Positions 55,314 through 61,877 of a stretch of 64,000 nucleotides of DNA are shown piece by piece. Under the pieces are notes generated by a model. That model ran no database searches and was not told the DNA's origin. It worked only from the letters and a program-made list of their open reading frames with translations. The DNA is from Candidatus Bathyarchaeia archaeon (lineage in GTDB: Archaea > Thermoproteota > Bathyarchaeia > Bathyarchaeales > Bathyarchaeaceae), in the NCBI GenBank assembly GCA_035283685.1, contig DATETJ010000009.1, positions 520,925 to 584,924 of the forward strand, read 5' to 3'. Numbering within the stretch: the first letter of the stretch is position 1; every line of letters begins with the position of its first letter. Made by a program: the position numbers and the translations under genes.

Positions 55314-55673
55314 CTATTCACTAATGAACAGGTTCAAAAGCAGACCCAAAATCTTGTCTCTTATGTGTGGAAGCACCCTTACTGCTTCGTTTCCGCGTTC
55401 AGTCAATGCATAAACTGTTGTTCCTTGCGAGTTCTCGGTTTTCACAAGACCGTCTTTTTCCAAGGTGCCAAAATGGGAACTGACTGCGTTTGAGCTCAAA
55501 GATACGCAAAACCTTCTCTGAGCAAAATCGATGACATCGTGGCAGCTTAGCGAGCGCTTGCGCATTTCCAGCAGGATTACCAAGTCTAAAAAGTCTTGGA
55601 CGATTCTGTCGTGAACCTTACCTAGAATCTCAGACTCCACGGTGGGGGCACCGAACACAGTTCTAGAAGACAA
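55314..55673 (-). CDS. winged helix-turn-helix regulator
   Basis: The 119-residue protein (TTG 55673 or a later GTG) has a winged helix: SLCSHDVIDFAQRRF-type region (LSCHDVIDFAQRRF, about 43-56), recognition helix LSSNAVSSHFGTLEKDGL (about 59-76) and wing VKTENSQGTTVYALTERG. It resembles PadR/MarR-like archaeal regulators. It converges on the reductase operon and diverges from the small-peptide gene, so either may be its target. Confidence 0.7.
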   Translation of the reverse strand: MSSRTVFGAPTVESEILGKVHDRIVQDFLDLVILLEMRKRSLSCHDVIDFAQRRFCVSLSSNAVSSHFGTLEKDGLVKTENSQGTTVYALTERGNEAVRVLPHIRDKILGLLLNLFISE

Positions 55674-55744
55674 TTACATATAAGTTTTATTTATGTTGAA
55701 GATAACTGAATCTTTGCGACAAATATAAAAGGAGGTGACATGTT

Positions 55745-55879
55745 TTGAACTTGAAAATGGTGATTCTTTCACACTGGAAGATGCTGCTGTTGGTGGCTCA
55801 GTTTAGCCTGCTCGTTGTATCTATTGTCACCATAACGCCTTTAGGAGACCCAATAGATGACCCCATTTGCCCAGGCTAA
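55745..55879 (+). CDS. 44-aa single-helix membrane peptide with PICPG tail
   Basis: A very strong ribosome-binding site (AGGAGGTGA at 55730-55738) precedes TTG 55745; an in-frame ATG lies at 55757. The peptide has a basic/polar N-terminus, one hydrophobic helix (MLLLVAQFSLLVVSIVTI) and a short acidic tail GDPIDDPICPG. It looks like a signal-anchored or secreted small peptide. It sits between two DNA-binding proteins on opposite strands, in a setting like that of regulatory or signalling peptides. No family recognised. Confidence 0.55.
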   Translation: MNLKMVILSHWKMLLLVAQFSLLVVSIVTITPLGDPIDDPICPG

Positions 55880-55942
55880 CGAAAAGGATACAAACAGTAA
55901 CGTACAATGTATCGCTAGCAAAAATCGGTCAAGGGAGAAAAA

Positions 55943-57076
55943 ATGCGGAACAAATTGGACATGCTCGATGCTAGAATAATAGAAGGCCTCGCACAATACG
56001 GACCGAGAAACACAAGCGAAATCGCTAGAAAACTCAGGCTGCCTAGGGGAACAGTAGCTTCCAGAATAAGACGCATGTCTCCCCTCTTTAATTTAAGAAC
56101 GCACGCAAGCGTTTATCACACAAACATAGGATTGAAGAAAACAGTTGTTTTTGCGCAAGCCGCCCCGGGTCAAGAGGAACTGCTCTTCAACTGCATGAAA
56201 ATGAACGATTTCTACATATACATAAGTCGATGCTACGGAATGTTTGAAGGATGCCTAGGAATTTACATTACCCCTGTCGAGCAATCTAGAGGATTCGAAC
56301 ATTTCATCGAAGAAATCAAAGACCTGAGAGTTGCCCAGAAGGTAGAAGTACTCTGGTCAACCTGCTTCCACACAGTCAACCCGACAACCAAATGGTTTGA
56401 CAAAACATCCGAGGAATGGATTTTTCCATGGAGCAAATGGATTTACGAAATAGCGACTCAAGGAAGCCAATTGCCATATACACTTGTCGATCCTAAAGCT
56501 TTTCCAATAAGAGCCGACGCAACCGACTTGTTCATTCTTAAGGAATTGGAGAAGGACGCCACTATCGACTTGGTGAACATTGCAAGGAAGTTGGGAACGA
56601 CTCTGCAGAATGTTCGTCACCATTATACAATGCATGTGTTGAAAAGGGGATTAGTTGAGACCTTTCAAGTAGGCATAGCTCCATTTGACAGGGCAATATC
56701 TGATATGTTGTTTTTTGTTTTCAGATTCGAAAGCATGGAGAAAATGGCTAAATTCGCACGGTCGCTGCTGGATAAGCCATTTGTTTACATCGTGGGCAAG
56801 ATACTTGGTGAAAGCGCCATAGTCTCGCAAGTATGTCTTCCTCGCCCTGAATTCAGGAACTTCGTGGATAGCCTGTCGAAACTTGCTCGAGCTGGCTATC
56901 TGGTCAGTTATGATTACGTGTTTCAGGACTTGAGTCCAGGAAAATGGTCGCGACAGACGATTCCGTATGAGCATTTCGAAAATGGATCTTGGGTATACGA
57001 CAATGAAAAGCATATTCGAAATGTAAGGGAAATCGTGGAGAGCAACCTCAAAACGTTGAACGCTTCGACTGTTTAA
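55943..57076 (+). CDS. regulator with two AsnC/Lrp-type helix-turn-helix domains
   Basis: The 377-residue protein has an N-terminal winged helix (LDARIIEGLAQYGPRNTSEI, ARKLRLPRGTVASRIRRM) and a second one at about 193-235 (DLFILKELEKDATIDLVNIA, RKLGTTLQNVRHHYTMHVLK). Alpha-beta sensor-like regions follow each (YIYISRCYGMFEGCLGIY; YIVGKILGESAIVSQV). Such internally duplicated Lrp-like proteins are common in archaea. It probably controls the adjacent reductase operon or the following gene; this is inferred from position. ATG 55943 follows GGGAGA. Confidence 0.75.
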   Translation: MRNKLDMLDARIIEGLAQYGPRNTSEIARKLRLPRGTVASRIRRMSPLFNLRTHASVYHTNIGLKKTVVFAQAAPGQEELLFNCMKMNDFYIYISRCYGMFEGCLGIYITPVEQSRGFEHFIEEIKDLRVAQKVEVLWSTCFHTVNPTTKWFDKTSEEWIFPWSKWIYEIATQGSQLPYTLVDPKAFPIRADATDLFILKELEKDATIDLVNIARKLGTTLQNVRHHYTMHVLKRGLVETFQVGIAPFDRAISDMLFFVFRFESMEKMAKFARSLLDKPFVYIVGKILGESAIVSQVCLPRPEFRNFVDSLSKLARAGYLVSYDYVFQDLSPGKWSRQTIPYEHFENGSWVYDNEKHIRNVREIVESNLKTLNASTV

Positions 57077-57118
57077 TCTTTATAGACGTTTCCAGTAGTA
57101 TCACTAGAGGAACCAGTC

Positions 57119-57367
57119 TTGAGTCTACGTTGCGGCGGAGGCAAAGAAAAAGAAGAAGAGTTGAAGAAACAAGGCTGGACTAGGCAATTCGTCACCGATG
57201 AGCCGCGTCTCAGCGAAGCCGTTGAACTATATCAAGAAATAGGCTACGAGGTTCATCTCGAAGACGCAACCATGGACGAAATCAATCAAATATGCGCAAA
57301 CTGTCTTCCAGCCGACTGCAACAAGTATAAAATAATCTATATTCGGAAAGTCGGAAATAAACGCTGA
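57119..57367 (+). CDS. conserved hypothetical protein (82 aa)
   Basis: TTG 57119 gives 82 residues. The N-terminus is acidic and helical (GKEKEEELKKQGWTRQFVT), and the end carries CANCLPADCNKYKIIYIRKV, three Cys in a tight cluster. EAVELYQEIGYEVHLED looks like the strand-helix of an alpha-beta protein. The same layout is seen in small archaeal and clostridial hypothetical proteins. It starts 42 bases after the double-Lrp gene and may be co-transcribed. Confidence 0.65.
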   Translation: MSLRCGGGKEKEEELKKQGWTRQFVTDEPRLSEAVELYQEIGYEVHLEDATMDEINQICANCLPADCNKYKIIYIRKVGNKR

Positions 57368-57412
57368 AGAGATGGGGAACCTTGAAAACGAGTCTCCAGG
57401 CGCTTTCGCGTT

Positions 57413-57424
57413 TTACTACGAGGA
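57413..57424 (+). repeat. 12-mer TTACTACGAGGA, copy 1 of 4 in the right-hand region
   Basis: TTACTACGAGGA lies here, at 57524-57535 (minus strand), 57812-57823 and 58931-58942. Copies 1 and 2 are inverted relative to each other, 99 bases apart. A fifth exact match at 49449-49460 lies inside bcrB, where it encodes YYED. In two other copies the frame around it also encodes YYED in short, unsupported frames. Confidence 0.7.
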
Positions 57425-57584
57425 TTCCCAGGGACCCCTCCTGCAACTGCATTTTCTGACGCGCCAATATCAGCAGGCCGCTGCAGAACGAGGAAGAATT
57501 TTGGTCCTCTTCAGAGAGAGTGTTCCTCGTAGTAAACAACTCAGCCGGCGCTGGATCCAGCCGCGTCGACGTCTCCTGTTTTGA

Positions 57585-57874
57585 CCATCCTGTTGTGTAG
57601 GTGTACCTGCGACCCTATATAATCACAGCATTGGGCTGATGTTGAAAACGCCATCATCGGCAGCTCGAAGGCGCCCAAAACCACGGCTATTTTCATGAGG
57701 ACACCAAAATCGGCGCTGAAAAGAATGTTCCCCACGATGATTACGAAGAACCGAAACAACGTCACTAGAAAGAGAATTCATGAACCGAGGGCAGGGGAAC
57801 GGAGAACCGAATTACTACGAGGACCTAACGTGGCGTCTGCCCCTGTTGAAGACTGAGAAAAGAGAGAATTCGAG
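57585..57874. other. stretch with one 12-mer repeat and no sure gene
   Basis: A 32-codon frame (57780-57878) containing NYYEDLTWRLPLL is possible but has no ribosome-binding site. A reverse frame over 57541-57765 has poor composition. TTACTACGAGGA copy 3 is at 57812-57823. Confidence 0.4.
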
Positions 57875-58114
57875 CTAAATACGTGAAACAAGCGTATTCT
57901 GAAGCAGAATGTAGATTCTGACAACACGCTGTCCTTTTTCTGTCGTTAGGTATCTATTCGCTTCTTTCAATAGTAGACCTTGAGAGAGAAGCCACTCCTC
58001 ATAGGTCTGAAACTGAAAGAAAGACAGACCAACCTCATACCTCACTTGCGTCTTCAGTCGAGGCTCTGAACAGAACGTCAGAATTCCGATGCTGATTTCG
58101 AGTTTTCCCCTCAT
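57875..58114 (-). CDS. winged-helix protein (Sso10a/DUF4364-like)
   Basis: ATG 58114 gives 79 residues: RGKLEISIGILTFCSEPRLK begins the winged helix, FFQFQTYEEWLLSQGLL is the recognition region and YLTTEKGQRVVRIY the wing. This is the small winged-helix type found all over archaea and their viruses as chromatin or regulatory proteins. It stands at the left of the mobile-element-like region. Confidence 0.75.
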   Translation of the reverse strand: MRGKLEISIGILTFCSEPRLKTQVRYEVGLSFFQFQTYEEWLLSQGLLLKEANRYLTTEKGQRVVRIYILLQNTLVSRI

Positions 58115-59099
58115 TTTCAGAGCCTCTCGTAGGGCTGTCGTTTTCTCGTTGGCTGTGTCGAGCCACGCACAGCACGACTCCGTTTCTGCGCATGGCGTTC
58201 ATGGTGAAAATCCATCAATGCGCAAAGTCGCTTTTGCGGTTGAGTTTTTTCACCATGCCACAAGCCCCAGAAATTAGAAAATATATGAAGATATGTGTTA
58301 AATGAAATTAACAAATAATAGGACAAATTACGGTAATTTGTTTAGGTATCTGATGGGACTGAGAGATCCTAGATTTCCCATGGGACTCAGTGAATTCACC
58401 TGACTTCCCTCAGTCTACTCCCCTAGAGGACTGACTCTAAGCTAAGCTAAGGCAAGAACAAAGGCGAAACGCTGAGGGAGAAAAGCCTTAGATAAGCGTC
58501 TTCTATTTCCGGCTTTCGTCATCATTGAGCAGCTTCAAAAGCGCACAAAAGGCCTCTTAAAAGCTTAAGAGAGCCTCTTTCTCCTTTTGCACTCAGTTTT
58601 TTCTGAAAATGGCTTTCTGGGGCTTGAAAGGATTGTGAAGGCTAATAGACGCTTAGAAAGGGTCTTTGCGCTCCTTTTCGTTCCTATTGTGTTTTTGCTT
58701 TCGCCGACTTAAAATCGCCTAAGCCTGCCTTTCAGAAGCCTTCAAAGGGTTCTTTATCTGAGGCAATAAGGCTCCTTTCTTAAGCGCATTCAGTTGCTTT
58801 TTTCTAGGCTTTCTGTCTCTATGCTTGCAGGATAGTGAGGCTGTTGATAAGGGCCAAAGGCGCGGCTTTGGCGAGTCTCCTGGAGCTTTTTCGCTGAGGC
58901 TTCTGAGGACTTGCTTTCGGAGCATGACCATTACTACGAGGATACCCCGGTCTCTGTGAACTCAAGGCGCCTGTGGGGATCAGCAGCTCGAGGACGGGCC
59001 CCCCTCGACTTTTCCGGGCGAGTCTTCCAGGGCTTTCTGCGAATTCCGACTCATAACAAGGCTTTTAAACACTCCATCTCACAGAGTTTTTTGATTAGA
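58115..59099. other. gene-poor stretch with degenerate repeats
   Basis: No supported gene. A block at 58592-58648 recurs degenerately at 58789-58850: shared order TCAGTT, TTTTTTCT, GGCTTTCTG, CTTG, AGGAT, GTGA, GGCT. GGGACTGAG and GGGACTCAG lie 23 bases apart near 58353-58386, with a self-complementary CTCAGTC after. AT-rich DNA with ATATATGAAG lies at 58270-58330. Such a stretch in an element could hold its origin or a regulatory RNA. The last 12-mer copy is at 58931. Confidence 0.4.
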
Positions 59100-59837
59100 A
59101 TGACTGAAGATAAGAAAGAAGAGAAGAAAGGCATAGACATAGCAGACTGGGTTAAACTTATTGGTTACGTAGCGGCGATTTTGGTGGCTAGCACAAGTTT
59201 GCTCAGTGCTAGTGGAAGTATTCCATCATTGTGGTTTGATTTTTCATTTACTTTCTTAATAGGGCTTATCTTGTCTGTGCCAGTTATGATTTTTGCTAAA
59301 CCTATATCTAAGAAGATTAAAGGAGTAAGATTCGAGAGAAAAAGAGACGCAATTGCACAGAAGCATTTCCTAGAGTTCGAGAATCTAGTTGAAACTGCCA
59401 GAAGATTCAACAGTCCAATAAGGGACACGTTAAATAATCTGAAAAATCATTATGCCAATGAAGTTAAGAGTTCACTGGCTCGTTTTACATTGGAAAGTTA
59501 CCCCGACTCAGAAATCACAAGTGCCTTCTCTATTATTCAGAAGGAACTTAAAGAATCAAGAAAGACCTTACGGGACCTTTCGCTTATAATGAGGCAATTT
59601 GAACTGGTTCTGGAAACGTATAAGAAGTATCTGAAAATCACGGAAGAGTTTGTCCATGAGATGATGAGCCTCACAGGAAAGCCAATAGCCAAAGGTTTTG
59701 AAACGGAGTTTGAGAGTTTCAGAGAGAAATACAACTACTTTGTCAAAGACTTCAAACAATACTGTCAGAAAGTAAATCAAGAAATTGGAGAAATAGAGTT
59801 ACCAGAATGGGCTGTTGACCACATCAAGAAGTGGTAG
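59100..59837 (+). CDS. two-helix membrane protein with long coiled coil
   Basis: ATG 59100 (MTEDKKEEKKG) gives 245 residues; the frame runs upstream to 58911 but that part reads as repeat DNA. Two hydrophobic helices lie at about 18-40 (KLIGYVAAILVASTSLL) and 46-68 (LWFDFSFTFLIGLILSVPV). A long helical cytoplasmic part follows, with coiled-coil character (LEFENLVETARRFN, ELKESRKTLRDLSLIMRQFE). No family recognised. It is the first of four genes joined by overlaps and 1-base gaps. Confidence 0.65.
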   Translation: MTEDKKEEKKGIDIADWVKLIGYVAAILVASTSLLSASGSIPSLWFDFSFTFLIGLILSVPVMIFAKPISKKIKGVRFERKRDAIAQKHFLEFENLVETARRFNSPIRDTLNNLKNHYANEVKSSLARFTLESYPDSEITSAFSIIQKELKESRKTLRDLSLIMRQFELVLETYKKYLKITEEFVHEMMSLTGKPIAKGFETEFESFREKYNYFVKDFKQYCQKVNQEIGEIELPEWAVDHIKKW

Positions 59838-60403
59838 TGAACCTCTTGAATGGTGAGTTGACTCTTGCTTTCTTTACACTTGTCGGCGTATTGATTGGAT
59901 ACCTATTAAACCATTTCTTGACGCTAAGAGAAAAAAGCGTGATTAGAGAATTTGAGGTAAGGAAAGAAGGCAAAGAGTTCTATCTTCCACTTTACGGATT
60001 CATTGCACAACTTGCAGATTTAGTGATTGGTTACGTGACTGCACAGAAAAAGGGGAAGGCTCAACTAATCGTTAAAGAAGGCTACAATTATCTTGATTCG
60101 AATGAGGTGCTTAAGCGATACAATCAAGCCTATGAGGATTTTACGAAATTCTTGGGCAAGTCGAGAACCAGTGGTTTTGAATTGTTTATTCCATTAGAAT
60201 TGTCAAGTTTGATGGAAGACATTTTAGGCTATTCCACTCTTTTCTATGAACAGCACACATGGGATTTTAAGACAGCAGAACACTTCGCCAAGAAAACAGA
60301 CTATGCTATGAAGAGAATGGAAGAACTTCTAGGTCTGAAAAGGACCTCGCTGAAAGAAACGTTATTAAAAGTCGGGAAATTGTTACTACATTGGGGATAT
60401 TAA
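59837..60403 (+). CDS. membrane-anchored helical protein (about 188 aa)
   Basis: GTG 59837 overlaps the last base of the previous stop. An N-terminal transmembrane helix (LAFFTLVGVLIGYLLNHFL, about 9-27) is followed by a long helical domain (IREFEVRKEGKEFYLPLYGF; LVIGYVTAQKKGKAQLI) without known motifs. The layout suggests a signal-anchored protein facing the cytoplasm that could pair with the coiled-coil protein encoded just before. Confidence 0.65.
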   Translation: MNLLNGELTLAFFTLVGVLIGYLLNHFLTLREKSVIREFEVRKEGKEFYLPLYGFIAQLADLVIGYVTAQKKGKAQLIVKEGYNYLDSNEVLKRYNQAYEDFTKFLGKSRTSGFELFIPLELSSLMEDILGYSTLFYEQHTWDFKTAEHFAKKTDYAMKRMEELLGLKRTSLKETLLKVGKLLLHWGY

Positions 60404-60404
60404 C

Positions 60405-60605
60405 TTGCCAGAAAGTAAGGATGAAGAAGAAGGAAGAATCGAGCGAGAGAAACGTAGAGCACTTCGCTCAGAGGAAATTGAACTCAAGAAAGCCCGTATT
60501 CGTTCAGAAGCAACACTTAACCTAAAAGAGGCAAAAATCAGGTCACAAGAAGCCGAGAAAAGAAAGACAGAAGCACAGAGGGAAAGTGAGAAAGAATCGA
60601 AGTGA
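60405..60605 (+). CDS. small charged coiled-coil protein (66 aa)
   Basis: TTG 60405 begins one base after the previous stop. Nearly all residues are Glu, Lys, Arg, Ala and Ser (REKRRALRSEEIELKKARI), so it should form a single helix. Its stop overlaps the next start (AGTGAAC). Confidence 0.55.
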   Translation: MPESKDEEEGRIEREKRRALRSEEIELKKARIRSEATLNLKEAKIRSQEAEKRKTEAQRESEKESK

Positions 60606-60793
60606 ACAGAATGCCAGAAGAGCAGATAGAAAAGAAAGAAGTGAAGTTGCAACGCATTCGTTCAAAAGAAGTAGAATCTCAAAAACTGCTTCTAAAGTCG
60701 TCTGAAGTTGGCATAGACACTGCACTAAAGTCTTCTAAGGTTGAAGAGTCAAAGTCGAAAGCCAAAGAAGAATCAAATAGAAGAGAGGGTTAG
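60602..60793 (+). CDS. small charged coiled-coil protein (63 aa)
   Basis: Starts at GTG 60602, or ATG 60611 (MPEEQIEKKEVKL), overlapping the previous gene by 4 bases. Composition again helical and charged (EEQIEKKEVKLQRIRSKEVE) and related to its neighbour (RSEEIELKKARIRSEA vs RSKEVESQKLLLKSSE), so the two probably arose by duplication. It ends the four-gene run. Confidence 0.55.
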   Translation: MNRMPEEQIEKKEVKLQRIRSKEVESQKLLLKSSEVGIDTALKSSKVEESKSKAKEESNRREG

Positions 60794-60856
60794 CGGCTCT
60801 CTACAGAGCAACCCTATTTTTCTGTTTTCCTGCAGCCGGGTCCCTTGGAATCCTTT

Positions 60857-61177
60857 TCAGTATTCGTCACCCTCTTCTTGTCCTAAGATTTCAGCATCAA
60901 CATCGCGAAGCATAACCTCCAACTCTTCCCTGGAGTGAAACATCAGTTCGCCTAGCGCCTTGGGCAAGTATTTTCTTTTGACTTTCCCAGCCGAATAGTA
61001 ATGAAGATAGGTGTACGGACCATGCAGGGTTCCGTTCTGACACTTATGGCAACAATGCTTTCCACAGTTTACCCGCTCCCAAACTACAGACCCCTTGAGT
61101 CTTTGTTTGAGTTCCAAGGCTTCAAGAATCACGGTTTTCTCATGCTGTTTTCTTAGGACAACTTGTGACGTCTGCAT
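60857..61177 (-). CDS. DUF6788 family protein
   Basis: The 106-residue protein contains the DUF6788 signature: CGKHCCHKCQNGTLHGPYTY (about 38-57) followed by YYSAGKVKRKYLPK. The cysteines likely bind zinc. The family is found mostly in mobile elements and viruses of archaea and bacteria, with unknown role. It starts 4 bases after the next gene upstream (61182-61301). Confidence 0.8.
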   Translation of the reverse strand: MQTSQVVLRKQHEKTVILEALELKQRLKGSVVWERVNCGKHCCHKCQNGTLHGPYTYLHYYSAGKVKRKYLPKALGELMFHSREELEVMLRDVDAEILGQEEGDEY

Positions 61178-61181
61178 TTAC

Positions 61182-61301
61182 TCAGACACCTCTTCTTCGC
61201 GCTCGAATTTCTCGGACCAGCCTCCGACATCTTGCTTCGTAAGTTTCATCGAACCTAAGCCGCTTTCGCAAAAGGCGAACGTCCTCAATAAACTCACTCA
61301 T
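61182..61301 (-). CDS. small basic protein (39 aa)
   Basis: ATG at 61301 overlaps the end of the 61294-61488 gene, and its TGA is 4 bases before the DUF6788 ATG. The product is short and Arg-rich (EFIEDVRLLRKRLRFDETY, CRRLVREIRARRRGV). Genes overlap on both sides, so it is very probably translated as part of this operon. Confidence 0.6.
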   Translation of the reverse strand: MSEFIEDVRLLRKRLRFDETYEARCRRLVREIRARRRGV

Positions 61302-61488
61302 TCTCTTTTTCCTCTGGCTCTTCTCTAGGAAGTTTCTTTATCACTTGAAGTTGGACTCGAATCTTGTCTCCAGCTCGAATGTCATAGAGAGCCACGTCCT
61401 CGTCGCGGAGTCTCAGGTAAGATACTCTGGAATGCTTCTTGACGATCAGCCACTCCGTAACCCAGATTTTTTCCACTTCGAGAGACAA
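61294..61488 (-). CDS. hypothetical beta-rich protein (64 aa)
   Basis: TTG 61488 (MSLEVEKIWVTEWLIVKKHS) is chosen because GAGAGGTGA lies just upstream; the open frame runs further but that region has the leader in it. The product has short strands (WLIVKKHSRVSYLRLRD, GDKIRVQLQVIKKL) and an acidic end. It could be an OB-like or SH3-like nucleic-acid-binding protein, which is a guess from size and pattern. Confidence 0.5.
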   Translation of the reverse strand: MSLEVEKIWVTEWLIVKKHSRVSYLRLRDEDVALYDIRAGDKIRVQLQVIKKLPREEPEEKENE

Positions 61489-61652
61489 TGTTTCACCTCT
61501 CACCATTTTATGTTGGTTTTCTTTCGGATTCGGTGTGAAATCATCCATTTTTTCCGTACCCACAGTCGAGAAGCAAGAGTTGTTCTCCAAGGTCTAGGGA
61601 AATGGTCTCCGAGGTTTCTACGGAAGCATGGGCTTTTCCCATACGTACGTGA

Positions 61653-61877
61653 TTAAATAACATAGTTTTTCATTTTCTCCATGATTTTTTCGGGTTTCTC
61701 AGTCGAAAAGGGCGCTTGATCCAGTAGCGCGAGAATTTCGTCAACGTCTTGCCGGAGCCGCTGAAACGCCGAGCAGATCTTGATCAAGTCTTTTTGCGGC
61801 AACCGTTCCCAAGATGCCTGGATCAAGAGGAAACGGTTCAGCTGCTCGGCCAGGTCCCTTTTCGTCACTTTACTCAT
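61653..61877 (-). CDS. hypothetical helical protein (74 aa)
   Basis: ATG 61877 (MSKVTKRDLAEQLNRFLLIQ) overlaps the TGA of the primase-helicase gene (ATGA), so the two are translationally coupled. The product is helical (DLIKICSAFQRLRQDVDEIL) and about 74 residues long. No family recognised; position suggests a replication accessory protein of the element. Confidence 0.6.
   Translation of the reverse strand: MSKVTKRDLAEQLNRFLLIQASWERLPQKDLIKICSAFQRLRQDVDEILALLDQAPFSTEKPEKIMEKMKNYVI

Noticed and set aside
57372-57584. 70-codon plus-strand frame containing FYYEDSQG
   Set aside because: Its tail is Arg-rich and random-looking, and no ribosome site is clear; the YYED coding comes from the 12-mer repeat.
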